Shown piece by piece: positions 17,749 through 26,962 of a DNA stretch of 45,211 nt (positions are counted from its first letter, which is position 1; the number at the start of each line of letters is the position of its first letter). The DNA is from Granulicella sp. (lineage in GTDB: Bacteria > Acidobacteriota > Terriglobia > Terriglobales > Acidobacteriaceae). The notes beneath the pieces are model-generated. The model saw only the letters and a program-made list of their open reading frames with translations. It did no database searches and was not told the origin of the DNA. The position numbers and the translations under genes were made by a program. The stretch lies in contig JANYLK010000165.1 of NCBI GenBank assembly GCA_025357875.1, positions 1 through 45,211 on the forward strand, written 5' to 3'.

Positions 17749-18502
17749 CGATGTAGACAGGCCGTATCGGTTGGATGGGAAGACTGCGCTGGTAACAGGC
17801 GGGGCAAGTGGGATTGGCGCAGCGACCTCGCGAGAGTTGACGCGTGCGGGTGCGCAGGTTTTCATCGCCGACCTGAATCTGGAGGCTGCCCAGGGACTTG
17901 CCGGTGAGCTGCATGAGGCACGTGCGTTTAGGATGGATGTGACGCAGGCGGCATCGATTGGCGCCGCGCTGGACCAGATTCAGACACTCGACATCCTGGT
18001 CAACAATGCGGGGATTGGGCTGGTAGGCGATCTGGCATCCACGAGCGAGGACGATTTCGATCGGGTCATGCGGGTGAATGCCCACTCGGTTTACCTGGTA
18101 ACGCGGGCGATGCTGCCAATGCTTCTGATGAGTCGGGGCTCGATTGTGAACATCGGCTCGGTCGCGGGCCAGGTAGGAGTGAAGCAGCGGTTTGCGTATT
18201 GCGCGAGCAAGGGCGCGGTGATTGCGATGACGCGACAGATCGCGGTCGATTACGCGAAGCAGATTCGCTGCAACTGCATTGCGCCGGGGACGGTGCAGAC
18301 ACCATTTGTGGAGGGCTATCTGGATAAGTATCACGCGCACGAGAAGGAGAAGGTGCGCGAGGAGCTTCGGGCGCGGCAGCCGATTGGGCGGCTTGGAACG
18401 CCGGAGGATATTGCTGGGCTGGTACGGTATCTCTGCAGCCGCGAGGCAGAATTCATGCAGGGTGCCGTAGTGTCGATCGATGGCGGCTGGACGGCGGCTT
18501 GA
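17741..18502 (+). CDS. SDR family oxidoreductase, probably 2-keto-3-deoxy-L-fuconate dehydrogenase-like
   Basis: A 253-aa classical short-chain dehydrogenase: KTALVTGGASGIGAATSREL (Rossmann TGxxxGIG), IADLNLEAAQ (acidic residue favours NAD), DILVNNAGIG (NNAG), VNIGSVAGQVG with the catalytic Ser, YCASKGAV (YxxxK), then APGTVQTPFVEGYL and EAEFMQGAVVSIDGGWTAA. SDRs with this C-terminal pattern that are paired with a fumarylacetoacetate-hydrolase-family gene act in the non-phosphorylating L-fucose/L-rhamnose route, oxidising 2-keto-3-deoxy-sugar acids. That specificity is inferred from the neighbour. A 46-base gap separates it from the next gene, so the two are likely co-transcribed. Confidence 0.88.
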   Translation: MSSDVDRPYRLDGKTALVTGGASGIGAATSRELTRAGAQVFIADLNLEAAQGLAGELHEARAFRMDVTQAASIGAALDQIQTLDILVNNAGIGLVGDLASTSEDDFDRVMRVNAHSVYLVTRAMLPMLLMSRGSIVNIGSVAGQVGVKQRFAYCASKGAVIAMTRQIAVDYAKQIRCNCIAPGTVQTPFVEGYLDKYHAHEKEKVREELRARQPIGRLGTPEDIAGLVRYLCSREAEFMQGAVVSIDGGWTAA

Positions 18503-18548
18503 GTTAAGATGTCTTAAATTTATAGATTTAGAAGAGCGAGGAGTTGGC

Positions 18549-19385
18549 ATGAAGCTGGTGACGTTTGTGGAAGGCGACAGGGGGCCACGGCCGGGGTTGG
18601 TGGTGGACAGCGGCGTGGTAGACCTGAGTGCGGAAGGCTTCAAGGATCCGATTGCGTTTATGGCTGCGCCGAGAAGTGTGCAGACGCGTGTCGTGCAATC
18701 GAAAGCGACGATCAGCATGGAGAATTTAAAGTTGCTGGCACCGATTCCAACTCCGCCACGCATCTTTGGTATAGGCGTGAACTACGCCGAACATGCGAAG
18801 GAATCGCAGACGGAAACCCAGAAGGTCCCCACGGTATTCATCGTGCTTTCATCGTCGGTAGTAGGGCCGGATGCCGATGTAATTCTGCCCAAGGCCAGCG
18901 CGAACGTGGACTACGAGGCGGAGCTCGCGGTAGTGATTGGCAAGGCGGGATACCAGATCTCGGCGGACAAGGCGATGGAGCATGTGTTTGGCTACACGAT
19001 TATGAATGATGTCAGCGCACGCGATGTCCAACGAGCAACGACGCAATGGTCGCTGGGCAAGAGCTTTCCGACGTTTGCGCCGATGGGGCCATGGGTGGTG
19101 AGCAAGGATGAGGTGGCCGATCCGCATTCGCTTCAGATCAGCCTGACGATTGGCGGCGAGAAGTTGCAGAACTCGAATACGAGCTTGCTCATCTTCAAGA
19201 TCCCGGCGCTAATTGAGTACATTTCCGGCATCGTGCCGCTTCAGGTGGGTGACGTAATCAGCACAGGCACGCCGGCTGGGGTGGGAATGGGACGGACGCC
19301 GCAGCGCTGGCTCAAAGCGGGCGAAGAGATGGTGATTGAGATTACGGGGATTGGCCAGCTACGGAACACGTTGGTCGCGGAGTAA
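18549..19385 (+). CDS. Fumarylacetoacetate hydrolase family protein, probably 2,4-diketo-3-deoxy-L-fuconate hydrolase-like
   Basis: 278 aa. Start ATG 18549 (MKLVTFVEGDRGPRPGLVVD) is supported by GAGGAG at 18538-18543. The FAH domain shows IFGIGVNYAEHAKES, DYEAELAVVIGK (two metal-ligand Glu), GYTIMNDVSARDVQ (third, acidic ligand), KSFPTFAPMGPWVV and GDVISTGTPAGVGMG. Members cleave C-C bonds in 2,4-diketo acids with Mg or Mn. The pairing with an SDR fits the last steps of non-phosphorylated fucose or rhamnose breakdown to pyruvate and lactate. Production of lactate would also suit the nearby nickel-pincer operon, but that link is speculative. Confidence 0.9.
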   Translation: MKLVTFVEGDRGPRPGLVVDSGVVDLSAEGFKDPIAFMAAPRSVQTRVVQSKATISMENLKLLAPIPTPPRIFGIGVNYAEHAKESQTETQKVPTVFIVLSSSVVGPDADVILPKASANVDYEAELAVVIGKAGYQISADKAMEHVFGYTIMNDVSARDVQRATTQWSLGKSFPTFAPMGPWVVSKDEVADPHSLQISLTIGGEKLQNSNTSLLIFKIPALIEYISGIVPLQVGDVISTGTPAGVGMGRTPQRWLKAGEEMVIEITGIGQLRNTLVAE

Positions 19386-19387
19386 GC

Positions 19388-19699
19388 GTGGCACGTTGGG
19401 TGAGAGTGTGTGGGGTGGCGGAAGCTCCGCAGAGTGGGCATGCGATGGAAGTCGATGTTGCGGGTGTGGGAATTTGCCTAGCGAATGTGAACGGGGAGCT
19501 GTCGGCGCTGGACAACTGGTGTCCGCACCGGCGCGGACCTCTTGGTCAGGGCTGGGTGGAGGGCGAGGCGGTGGTGTGCCCATGGCACTCGTGGACGTTC
19601 GACGTGAGGACCGGCGTGGCAGAATTTCCGGCGCATGAGCGAGTTGCGGTGTTTCCGGTGCTGGTGGTCGGCGACGACGTGCTGGCGGAATTGAAATAG
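19388..19699 (+). CDS. Rieske [2Fe-2S] ferredoxin-type protein
   Basis: A 103-aa single Rieske domain of the NirD/biphenyl-dioxygenase-ferredoxin kind. The cluster motifs are complete: CPHRRGPLGQG (C-x-H) and CPWHSWTFD (C-x-x-H), followed by the usual AHERVAVFPVLVVGDD. It starts at GTG 19388 two bases after the FAH stop, with GGAG just upstream, so it is translated with it. Such soluble proteins carry electrons to an oxygenase, or with a fused reductase reduce nitrite; neither partner is visible here. Its tight linkage to a sugar-acid hydrolase is not explained by the pathway suggested for its neighbours. Confidence 0.9.
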   Translation: MARWVRVCGVAEAPQSGHAMEVDVAGVGICLANVNGELSALDNWCPHRRGPLGQGWVEGEAVVCPWHSWTFDVRTGVAEFPAHERVAVFPVLVVGDDVLAELK

Positions 19700-20289
19700 G
19701 AGCTAGATAACATAGCCGCTCGTTTTTCCGCCGCGAGGGGATTGGTGGAAAAGTGGTCCCGATGAGAGTAGGGAAGTGGAGGTGGATGCTGGTAGCGTCG
19801 ATTGAATCAATTTGTGGAATTCTGAAATCAAGCATTCACGGATATCAAATGGTTTAGTTGCGGCATGTACGACATGGGCGGGACCAATTCCGCTCGAATC
19901 GCCATTCGGTTCTGCAAACCTTCTGCAAAATGAGAAGCCTTACAGCTTAAGTTGCGACTACGAAAGAAGCGGTGGCAGGGAGTGTGCAAGGGAGATAAAT
20001 TGCCGCACTCTGAACATGCAGGAACAAATCTGGATGCGTTGCGCAGAACCTGCTCTATTGGGGCCACTGCGTGCTATTTACCAGGACCAGGATAAATTGG
20101 GATTGGCTTCGCCCGCAGCCACAAGATCCGGCTAGAGCTGAGTAGTCTTGGCACTCTGTCCCGGGCTACTAGTCTGCATGACGCGAGGCAGCGTCGCCGC
20201 TTCAGCTTCGATCTCCTCGAGCGACCGGTCGGAGAGATGCTGGTACTTGAAGCGTCGAGGGTGAGGAATCAAAGGAAATGTGATGGGCG
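19700..20289. other. Intergenic region with degenerate sequence
   Basis: About 590 bases without a supportable gene. Several frames stay open for 80-100 codons, but none has a start with a ribosome site or a recognisable motif. The right part may continue the decayed trehalose-synthase-like gene found at 20290-20543 (a minus-strand frame reads TFPLIPHPRRFKYQHL), but I could not assign it. Confidence 0.4.
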
Positions 20290-20543
20290 TCGGGCATTGT
20301 GTTTCCGGGAGTCCAAAAGCCGACCTGGGTCTACGACAATGTCGCTCACGTCGTAGCCGTCGTCTTTTTACGGAGAAGGCTGAAATGGCATTGGCCACAC
20401 CGCCGTCACACCCACCCTTGGAGGTAGTCCAGCCGCCGAATCAGCCCTTGAAAGTCGCCGATGCCGTCGCCGTTTGCATCCACAAAGGTAGCAACGGACA
20501 GGCAGTAGAGAACGGCGTTCTTGTTCTAAAGATCATTGATCAT
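20290..20543 (-). pseudogene. Remnant of a trehalose synthase/alpha-amylase (GH13) gene, 5' end
   Basis: From ATG 20543 the minus strand reads [28 protein letters not shown] and [17 protein letters not shown], the N-terminus of a trehalose-synthase-type GH13 enzyme. After a small frameshift it continues VWPMPFQPSP, TAA, KDDGYDVSDIVVDPG and then fades. Thus two nonsense codons, at least one frameshift and loss of most of the gene are visible; the first stop probably replaced the Trp of a DLWYKNAV-type motif. The relic is head to head with the intact GH13 gene at 20596, which suggests that an alpha-glucan or trehalose cluster has been reduced here. Confidence 0.75.
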
Positions 20544-20595
20544 TTCGCCGCGCTTTTTACCAGATAGTAGTTCCCAGTAAAGGACGTTTAACGGG

Positions 20596-22152
20596 ATGCA
20601 AGAATTAGCGTGGTGGCAGCGCGGAGTAATCTACGAGATCTATCCGCGGTCCTTTCAAGACAGCAGCGCCGATGGCATAGGCGACCTCGCGGGCATCCGC
20701 CAGCGCCTCGATTACCTTGTCGATCTCGGCGTCGCCGCTCTCTGGCTCTCCCCTATCTACCCTTCCCCGATGGCCGACTTTGGCTACGACATCGCAGACT
20801 ACTGCGACATCGATCCCATCTTCGGAACCCTTCACGAATTCGACTTTATGCTCGAAGAAGTCCATCGCCGCGGTCTGAAGATGATCCTGGATTTTGTGCC
20901 CAACCACACCTCCGACCAGCACCCATGGTTCCTCGAAAGTCGTTCCTCGCGCGACAATCCCAAGCGCGATTGGTACCTCTGGCGCGACCAACCCAATAAT
21001 TGGCTCAGCAACTTCGGTGGCTCCGGTTGGGAACATGACCCCACCACCGGCCAGTACTACTACCATGCCTTCCTCAAGCAGCAGCCCGACCTCAACTGGC
21101 GCAATCCGGCTGTGCGAGCCGCCATGTTCGACATCCTCCGCTTCTGGCTGGACCGCGGCGTCGATGGATTTCGCGTCGACGTGATGTGGCTCATGATCAA
21201 AGACGACGAATTCCGCGACAATCCTCTCAACCCTTCCTACACGCCCGGCACTCCCTCAATCAACCGCGTGCTCCCTCTCTACAACGCAAACCGCCCCGAG
21301 GTTCATGAACTCGTAGCCGCAATGCGCACGCTCATCGACAGCTATCCCGACCGCGTGCTCATCGGAGAAATCTATCTCCCCATCCAGCAACTCATGGAGT
21401 ACTACGGAGAAGCCCTGACCGGCGCCAATCTCCCGTTCAACTTTCAACTGCTGCAGTGCGCCTGGAGCGCCGAAGCCATCGCGCAGGTTCTCTCCGACTA
21501 TGACGCCGCACTGCCCGCTGGAGCGTGGCCGAACTGGGTACTCGGCAATCACGATCAGCCTCGCATTGCATCTCGAGTCGGCCCCATGCAGGCCGCAGTC
21601 GCCGCCATGCTCCTGCTCACGCTACCTGGAACGATCACGCTCTACTATGGCGAAGAGATCGGCATGACCAACGTCCCCATCGCACCCGAAAATGTTCAGG
21701 ACCCAGCCGAAAGGAACGAGCCTGGCATCGGTGCAGGCCGGGACCCCGAACGCACCCCCATGCAGTGGGACGCAACCCCCCTCGCCGCATTCACCACCGG
21801 CCGACCCTGGCTGCCGATCGCGCCGGATCACACCAACGCCAACGTCGCCGCCCAGTATCGCGAACCCAACTCCATGCTCGCACTGCATCGCGACCTCATT
21901 CGGCTACGCAACGTCCACCCCACACTCATCGACGGCAAGATGCAGTCCATCGCGGCCCACAACAATGTCCTCCGCTACCAGCGCGTCGACGCAAATGCAA
22001 CGTTGCTTATCCTGCTCAACCTCAGCCACGAGCAAGTCAAGGTCGACGCAGGCGGTGTCATTCTCAAGTCGACCCACGGCGACCGCAAAGGCGAAAACAT
22101 CACCCATTCCACCTTCCTCCGGCCCGCCGAAGGCCTCATCCTCAAAATGTAG
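20596..22152 (+). CDS. GH13 alpha-glucosidase (oligo-1,6-glucosidase/AglA type)
   Basis: 518 aa without signal peptide, hence cytoplasmic. It has all GH13 regions: GYDIADYCDIDPIFG and DFVPNHTSDQHPWF (region I), GFRVDVMWLM with nucleophile Asp195, LIGEIYLPIQQ with acid/base Glu258 and LGNHDQPR with Asp320. WWQRGVIYEIYPRSFQDSS at the N-terminus and the MQWDATPLAAFTTGRPWLP region place it among alpha-glucosidases that act on maltose, isomaltose or short malto-oligosaccharides. The C-terminal beta domain is complete. It starts at ATG 20596 and is probably transcribed alone; the short upstream region is shared with the truncated trehalose-synthase-like relic. Confidence 0.94.
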   Translation: MQELAWWQRGVIYEIYPRSFQDSSADGIGDLAGIRQRLDYLVDLGVAALWLSPIYPSPMADFGYDIADYCDIDPIFGTLHEFDFMLEEVHRRGLKMILDFVPNHTSDQHPWFLESRSSRDNPKRDWYLWRDQPNNWLSNFGGSGWEHDPTTGQYYYHAFLKQQPDLNWRNPAVRAAMFDILRFWLDRGVDGFRVDVMWLMIKDDEFRDNPLNPSYTPGTPSINRVLPLYNANRPEVHELVAAMRTLIDSYPDRVLIGEIYLPIQQLMEYYGEALTGANLPFNFQLLQCAWSAEAIAQVLSDYDAALPAGAWPNWVLGNHDQPRIASRVGPMQAAVAAMLLLTLPGTITLYYGEEIGMTNVPIAPENVQDPAERNEPGIGAGRDPERTPMQWDATPLAAFTTGRPWLPIAPDHTNANVAAQYREPNSMLALHRDLIRLRNVHPTLIDGKMQSIAAHNNVLRYQRVDANATLLILLNLSHEQVKVDAGGVILKSTHGDRKGENITHSTFLRPAEGLILKM

Positions 22153-22501
22153 TCAACGCGGTTATCTGTATCACAGACCCACACTTGCTCTCCGGAATAC
22201 GTGAGGAAGCGGAGAAACCGGCTAAGGGAGATGAGAAAGCATCAGCATCGCGCTTCCTGATAAAGGAGAGAAGCTGCTGATCAGCCGTGCATCGACAAAG
22301 TCGCAGCAGACCGAGCCACTGCCTGAACTTCGATGAGCGAGTTGGTGCTTTCGCCAATTTGCTCTCATTGCTTAATCGGATCAGGCAATTAGTAACTACT
22401 GGTCAAGCTCGGTCAAGACGGCGAATGCTGGGCAACGCAGTCAATGGACTTGAGTTGAATGCCAACGCACCCAAGAAGCGAGCATGGGCTTCGCTCTGCC
22501 T
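22153..22501. other. Intergenic region, nothing recognised
   Basis: About 350 bases between the convergent glucosidase gene and the S53 pseudogene. Open frames are short, lack ribosome sites and show no family motif. I see no clear terminator hairpin. Confidence 0.5.
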
Positions 22502-23839
22502 TTAATTGACGAGGACGGACACTTGAACGGAGGTTGAGAGCTGGCTCGATCCGCTGCCGGTTGTTTCAGTGACCGTGAAGTAATACTGGGCCAACGCGGT
22601 GCCCGAATCGGTGCTGCCGCTAATAGCATTACCTCCGCCACCCGCTCCGCTGCAAGCCCCGAGGCCCAGCGCCAGAAACATTCCGAGGAAGCAGAGGGCA
22701 TATTTGCGACGACGCCTAAACACTGGAAGAAATACCGCGAGCATAACGGCGAACGCGATCTTAGACGTGGTACCTAAGGATGGGCCATCAATCCTGGCTT
22801 GGTGTGCTGCTGTGGTGGTTACGTTCAACGTCATGGTTGAGCCGCTGCCCACGACATTTACCAGCACGGTTGAACCCGTAAAGGATCCACTGGTGAGGCT
22901 GCAAGTTGTCTCTTTGGCGTTGGAATCCGGAGTGCAGCTGATTGCAGCCGTTCCGCTAAACCCACCGTTGGCGATGACGGCGAGCGACGTGGAGCCGCCC
23001 AGGCCGGGGCTAGGGATGACGATTACCGGTCCGCGCGTCATGCTCACCGGGCCAACGACGACCACCGGTTGGGCCGGATACGTGGCTGAGGTGTAGTTCG
23101 CATCCCCAGAATAGTCGGCGCTAATAAGATAGGTCCCCGGAGCGGGGAAAACAATAGGCAGTTTCGCTCCTAGATATCCGGACGTTGAGGTGTAGGTCAC
23201 AGTTCCGGGGATGGCGACGTTGCTGTTGTAAAAGGTGATGTTGCCAGTCGGCACCAGGCCGTTGGATCCGTTGAGATTTGCAGATGCGATTGCACTTAGA
23301 CCGGCAACGACTTGACCACCCGCAGTGTTCGAAGCCGACAAACTGGAGAAGGCGGCTTTCGCTTTGATGACTGAAATGGTTGCAACAGGACTGGTGCTTG
23401 CAGCATAATTTGCATCGCCCGAATACTGTGCCGATACAGTGTGATTGCCGATGCTCAAGAAGAGCTCAAGGAGTGCGCCGTTTGCCCTCGCATATTTCCT
23501 GATCCCGTTGATGAGCCCGTCGTATCCCTCGTTCGCATAGATGGTCTGGGGAGTTGAAACTGACATCCCATCCTGAAAGAATTGAAACGTGCCTGTAAGT
23601 GCAACGCCATCGCTGGTGGTAACTAGGTTCGCGATGACATCTTCGTAATTCCCATATTGAACCGGGTTACCACTGCCACTCACCACCGTGGTGGTGGGAG
23701 CTCTGCCTGTGCTCAACGCGGTGGTTGCGGCGCTGGCACCAAAACTAGCATCGCCGAGGTACGTTGCAGTGATCGAGTAGGTTCCTGGAGGGGGCGCAGC
23801 AACCTGGGCATAGCCCTCACCGTTGAGCTGAAGCACCAT
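22502..23839 (-). pseudogene. S53 peptidase pseudogene, fragment 4: Ig-like repeats and C-terminal membrane segment
   Basis: 445 codons in one frame. The sequence holds repeated Ig-like (Big_3_5-type) domains, each with a recurring signature such as TATYLGDASFGAS, VSAQYSGDANYAAST and ISADYSGDANYTSAT, then a hydrophobic segment (IAFAVMLAVFLPVF followed by RRRRK) and a Gly/Ser-rich end with a lipobox-like ALGLGACSG. It belongs to the peptidase gene that starts at 26394: the preceding fragment ends DLS and this one resumes DGMVLQLNGEG in another frame at about 23844. By itself it has no start codon with a ribosome site. Confidence 0.75.
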
Positions 23840-24725
23840 GCCATCAAGAGAGGTCCCGGGTGCTCAAGACTACCTTCCCCGTCGGGCAGCTTTCCTTGCG
23901 GCTGAAGTACTGGCTGGAGATCCCTGTCGACGCTGATACGCTGGCATTAACATCGCCAACGTCCACTCTTAGGAATTGATAGCCAACGCCGTAGGTTGCG
24001 CTGGAAGCCGAGTAGCTGGTGGGGACTCCGTTGACATTAGTGGTGACGAGATTGACGAACGCAGTGCTGGTCTCGGGGGAGACCGTCACTGGCACAGAGT
24101 TCGAATAGCTTCCGCCGTAGATAGAGTCGCCGCTGTAGTGGGCCAGAATGCTATAACTGCCGCCGGGCAGCAGCGCCGTAGATGTGGCGACTGCACCGGA
24201 TGTGAGCGGGAAGGCGGCGATGCCAGGTTTGCCGGGCATGGCCGGCGCGACCATCAGGGCCACCGCTCCTGTAGCCGCCGAAGGCGTCACGTTGATGGAG
24301 AAAGAAACGGCCGAACCGTGCGTGATGTTGACGGCTGCGCCACCGTTCATCGAGAGAGTGGTGGACGAGGGTGTGAAGGATATGCTTTGCCACTGATTGA
24401 CGAGGTTCGCCACGTCGACCGATCCCAGTCCGGTTGCAAGATCGTACCCGCTGGCGGTGTTGTAGCCAGAGAGAATGCCGTACGCATCTCCTGCGTTGGT
24501 TGTGGTGCAGTTGAGACTGCCGGTAACGCACGGCATGGCGATCGTGAAACCCGCGGGGATATCATGAAACGCGGACGGATGCTGGGCCGCCAGCATGTAC
24601 AGGGTAAGGCCCGGGATGCCTTGCGCAGAGCCAGTTTTTTGATTGATGAGTGCCATGATGCCAGCAAACTGTGGAGAGGAGACCGAGGTACCCCCAAAAG
24701 CTTGAAATCGCACGCCCCACCATGG
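23840..24725 (-). pseudogene. S53 peptidase pseudogene, fragment 3: catalytic Ser region and first Ig-like repeats
   Basis: This piece holds the S53 nucleophile motif in FQAFGGTSVSSPQFAGIMAL, the Ca-binding-side region SGYNTASGYDLATGLGSVDV, and then Ig-like repeats (ILAHYSGDSIYGGSYSN). It is out of frame with the preceding catalytic fragment (junction around 24700-24730, between GGACDFK and FQAFGGTS) and with the following fragment (junction about 23844). Both junctions look like single small indels, because the protein similarity continues across them without a gap. Confidence 0.77.
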
Positions 24726-26062
24726 GTGCGGCTTTGGCAAACGAGGTAGTAGCTATCTAGGAACCCATTGCTGGCAAAAAGCGAAATGTCAGGAAGGTCG
24801 CGCGCATTGTCATTCGGTGTCCCTGTCTGGCAGGCTGGCTTAAGCCATGTTGAGCTTTGTCCTCCTCCTCCTCCGGTGCTGTCGAGCAATGACTTGAAAG
24901 TGGAGTTGTTGCAGTTTGCCTCCACATTGGTTGAGTCTCCGGGCAAAGACTGTACGACCGGATTGGTGCAGGAGTCGTTCCACGGTGTCTCGGGAATGTA
25001 TCCTTTGGCGGATTGCTTGGTGATCGGGTCGTTGCTTGAATCCCAATAGGTCGACCAGGCTTGGAATTGATTGAAGTCGGTTCCCCCAACAGCAGCGTTG
25101 AATGGTGTGGAGGCAATCCCGTTCACCTGGAGTCCCAGGCTGGAAGTTGCACCAGGATCGTCGCAACCAGCCGCACCGCTGTCGCCGCTGGAGACGAAGA
25201 CGCTGATTCCCTTGGCTGCTGCCTGCTGCCAGAGCGCTCCATAGAACTGAACGCCGCTGGTACCCATGCTTGCTTCGCATGCACCATAGCTTTCGCTCAA
25301 GACAGGAGCGAGATTGTTATCGACGATATAGAGCGCAGAAAGATCGACGCCGTCAGTAGTTGTGGTTGAAGCGGAGACGACATAGTTGATGGTCGCTCCC
25401 GGAGCCACCGCGCCCGACCATTGAGTATCGATATCGTCTTCAGCCTCATCCGTAGTTACGCCTGGATTGGGGCCATTGTAGGTGACGACGAGCTTGGGTT
25501 GGGGCGCGTGTGTGCCGTCGAGTCCGAAAAACCTCCAGAGAGCGGCCGCGTCTGCGGGGTTGATATCACTGCGGCCGACGATGGCGACAGTCTGTCCTGT
25601 CCCGTTGATGGGGGTTAGAGAAGCGTTCCAGAGTGGAAGCAGATGATAGATGGCTGCGAAATCGTAGGGCGCGATCGCATAGTCGGGCATGCGATTGGTG
25701 CTGCCATTGGTCGTGTAGGCGGGCGAGGGGGACAGGCGGCGCCTGCTAACTGCCGAGTAGGTTCCCAGTGGGATGTTCTGCGCCTGCTTCTGGAAGTTGT
25801 GCATCGAGTTGATGCCAGAGACGACCGGGGCAAGCGCGGAAGGAATAGTAGGATCGCCCACGTTGGCCCAATGCTGCTCTCCATTGACAACGAAGCTGTG
25901 AATTGGTGTGCCGAATGCCTGGCTCACCGCTTGCGCGGTGCCCGAAAACTCGATGAAGAGGCGACTCCTGCTTACCTGCGAGACCTCGAACCCGTTTGAG
26001 GCGAGCCACTGATTGACTGCGTCAATGTCTGCTGTGGCTGGGCCAAAGCGTTCGCCAAATTG
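24700..26062 (-). pseudogene. S53 peptidase pseudogene, fragment 2: end of propeptide and catalytic domain
   Basis: The frame directly after the in-frame TAG at 26065-26063. It contains the end of the pro-kumamolisin domain (QFGERFGPATADIDAVNQWL, SQAFGTPIHSFVVNGEQHW) and the sedolisin catalytic domain: AIVGRSDINPADAAALWRFF, DEAEDDIDTQWSGAVAPGA with the catalytic Glu/Asp pair, SESYGACEASMG and VFVSSGDSGAAGCDD. The frame runs on to 24347, but after about 24725 it no longer codes for the family. Sedolisins are secreted acid-stable endopeptidases that mature by removal of the propeptide. Confidence 0.8.
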
Positions 26063-26394
26063 CTAAGGAGTAAGCCATTGATGGTAGGCGGGGGATTGAA
26101 TATCCTGCTGGTTTTCCAGAAGGCGGGCAAGAGCAGCTTCCTGTTCAGGACCTCGCTTGAGGACCATTAGCATGCGGCCTAAAAGCAGATCCGGCGGGGC
26201 CTCACCCTGATCGAACTCCCGGCGGGCGAGCGGATGGAGATTGCCAGGCAAGGACGTCCGGTGAGTGCCATCGACGAACTGAGTAACTCGCTGTGTGGCA
26301 GTTGTGGAATGGCATCCTGCTGCTGAGCAGGTGAACTTACACTTGCACCAGCAGCAGCAAATAGAAAGACCCAGAACAGCGTATGGGAACGCAT
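26063..26394 (-). pseudogene. S53 peptidase pseudogene, fragment 1: signal peptide and propeptide, ends at in-frame TAG
   Basis: From ATG 26394 the frame gives a clear signal peptide (RSHTLFWVFLFAAAGASVSS) and then leaves the coding frame around 26300-26320. In the second frame the pro-kumamolisin domain appears: TQFVDGTHRTSLPGNLHPLA, PDLLLGRMLMVLKRGPEQEA, YHQWLTP, and then TAG (26065-26063). The next codons, QFGERFGP, continue the family motif WLTPEQFGERF in the same frame. One frameshift plus one nonsense codon in 330 bases. Confidence 0.8.
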
Positions 26395-26395
26395 T

Positions 26396-26816
26396 TATTC
26401 ACCTGTGACTCGGCTTTGCGTGCAGGGTGTCAGTGCGCCATGTTCGGCCTGGGACGTTTTCGAAACGGGTCAAAGTCACGGTCATGATTCCACAGCCGAG
26501 CGACCAAAGTCGAGAACTATGTTCGACGTTTGTTCAACAGGGGGGACAGGTGTCTCGCTTATTGACAAATCTCTAGTGCCGTATCGGCAAAGCGTCCCAG
26601 CCCTGGCCCAATGCGCCACCCGAAGACCTGTCTCCACCCCGGGCATCACTGTTGAAGTGAACGCTCCTTCCAGATGCATGCAACTGTTCTCTATTAGCCT
26701 ATTGCTGCCGTCTCAGCACGAAGATGGCCTCAAGTATTCTCGCGCATGCCGGCGAACAATCCTTGCGTGGAACTCCGTCCTAGGTCAGGAGGCACTTCAC
26801 CATTCCGGGACGCGCC
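26396..26816. other. Intergenic region upstream of the Met-rich lipoprotein gene
   Basis: About 420 bases. A plus-strand frame is open for 173 codons (26405-26926), but it has no ribosome site, no family motif and an unusual composition, so I do not call it. The stretch presumably carries promoters for the divergent S53 pseudogene and the lipoprotein gene. Confidence 0.45.
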
Positions 26817-26831
26817 GTGATCTACATCACA
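26816..26831. promoter_or_regulatory. CRP/FNR-type palindrome upstream of the Met-rich lipoprotein gene
   Basis: GTGATCTACATCAC (26817-26830) is an inverted repeat with the GTGA-N6-TCAC core of CRP-family sites, about 130 bases before the lipoprotein start. It may be the operator of a CRP/FNR-family regulator. A single site seen by eye is weak evidence. Confidence 0.35.
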
Positions 26832-26962
26832 GACTGCAAGTCGCTAAAACGCGCTCCATGAAGGTGGACGCGGTGTCCTCTCGCAGGCCGCTGGATCATC
26901 GCCCCGAGCGATGTAGAGGCTATTGATTCCGAGTCCACGCGCTTTTGTTTTGAAAGGACATA

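Noticed and set aside
17624..18763. 379-codon minus-strand frame opposite the SDR gene
   Set aside because: Antisense shadow of the SDR and FAH genes in GC-rich DNA; Arg/Pro/His-rich with no motif.
26405..26926. 173-codon open frame upstream of the Met-rich lipoprotein
   Set aside because: No ribosome site, no motif and odd composition; a GC-rich chance frame in a promoter region.
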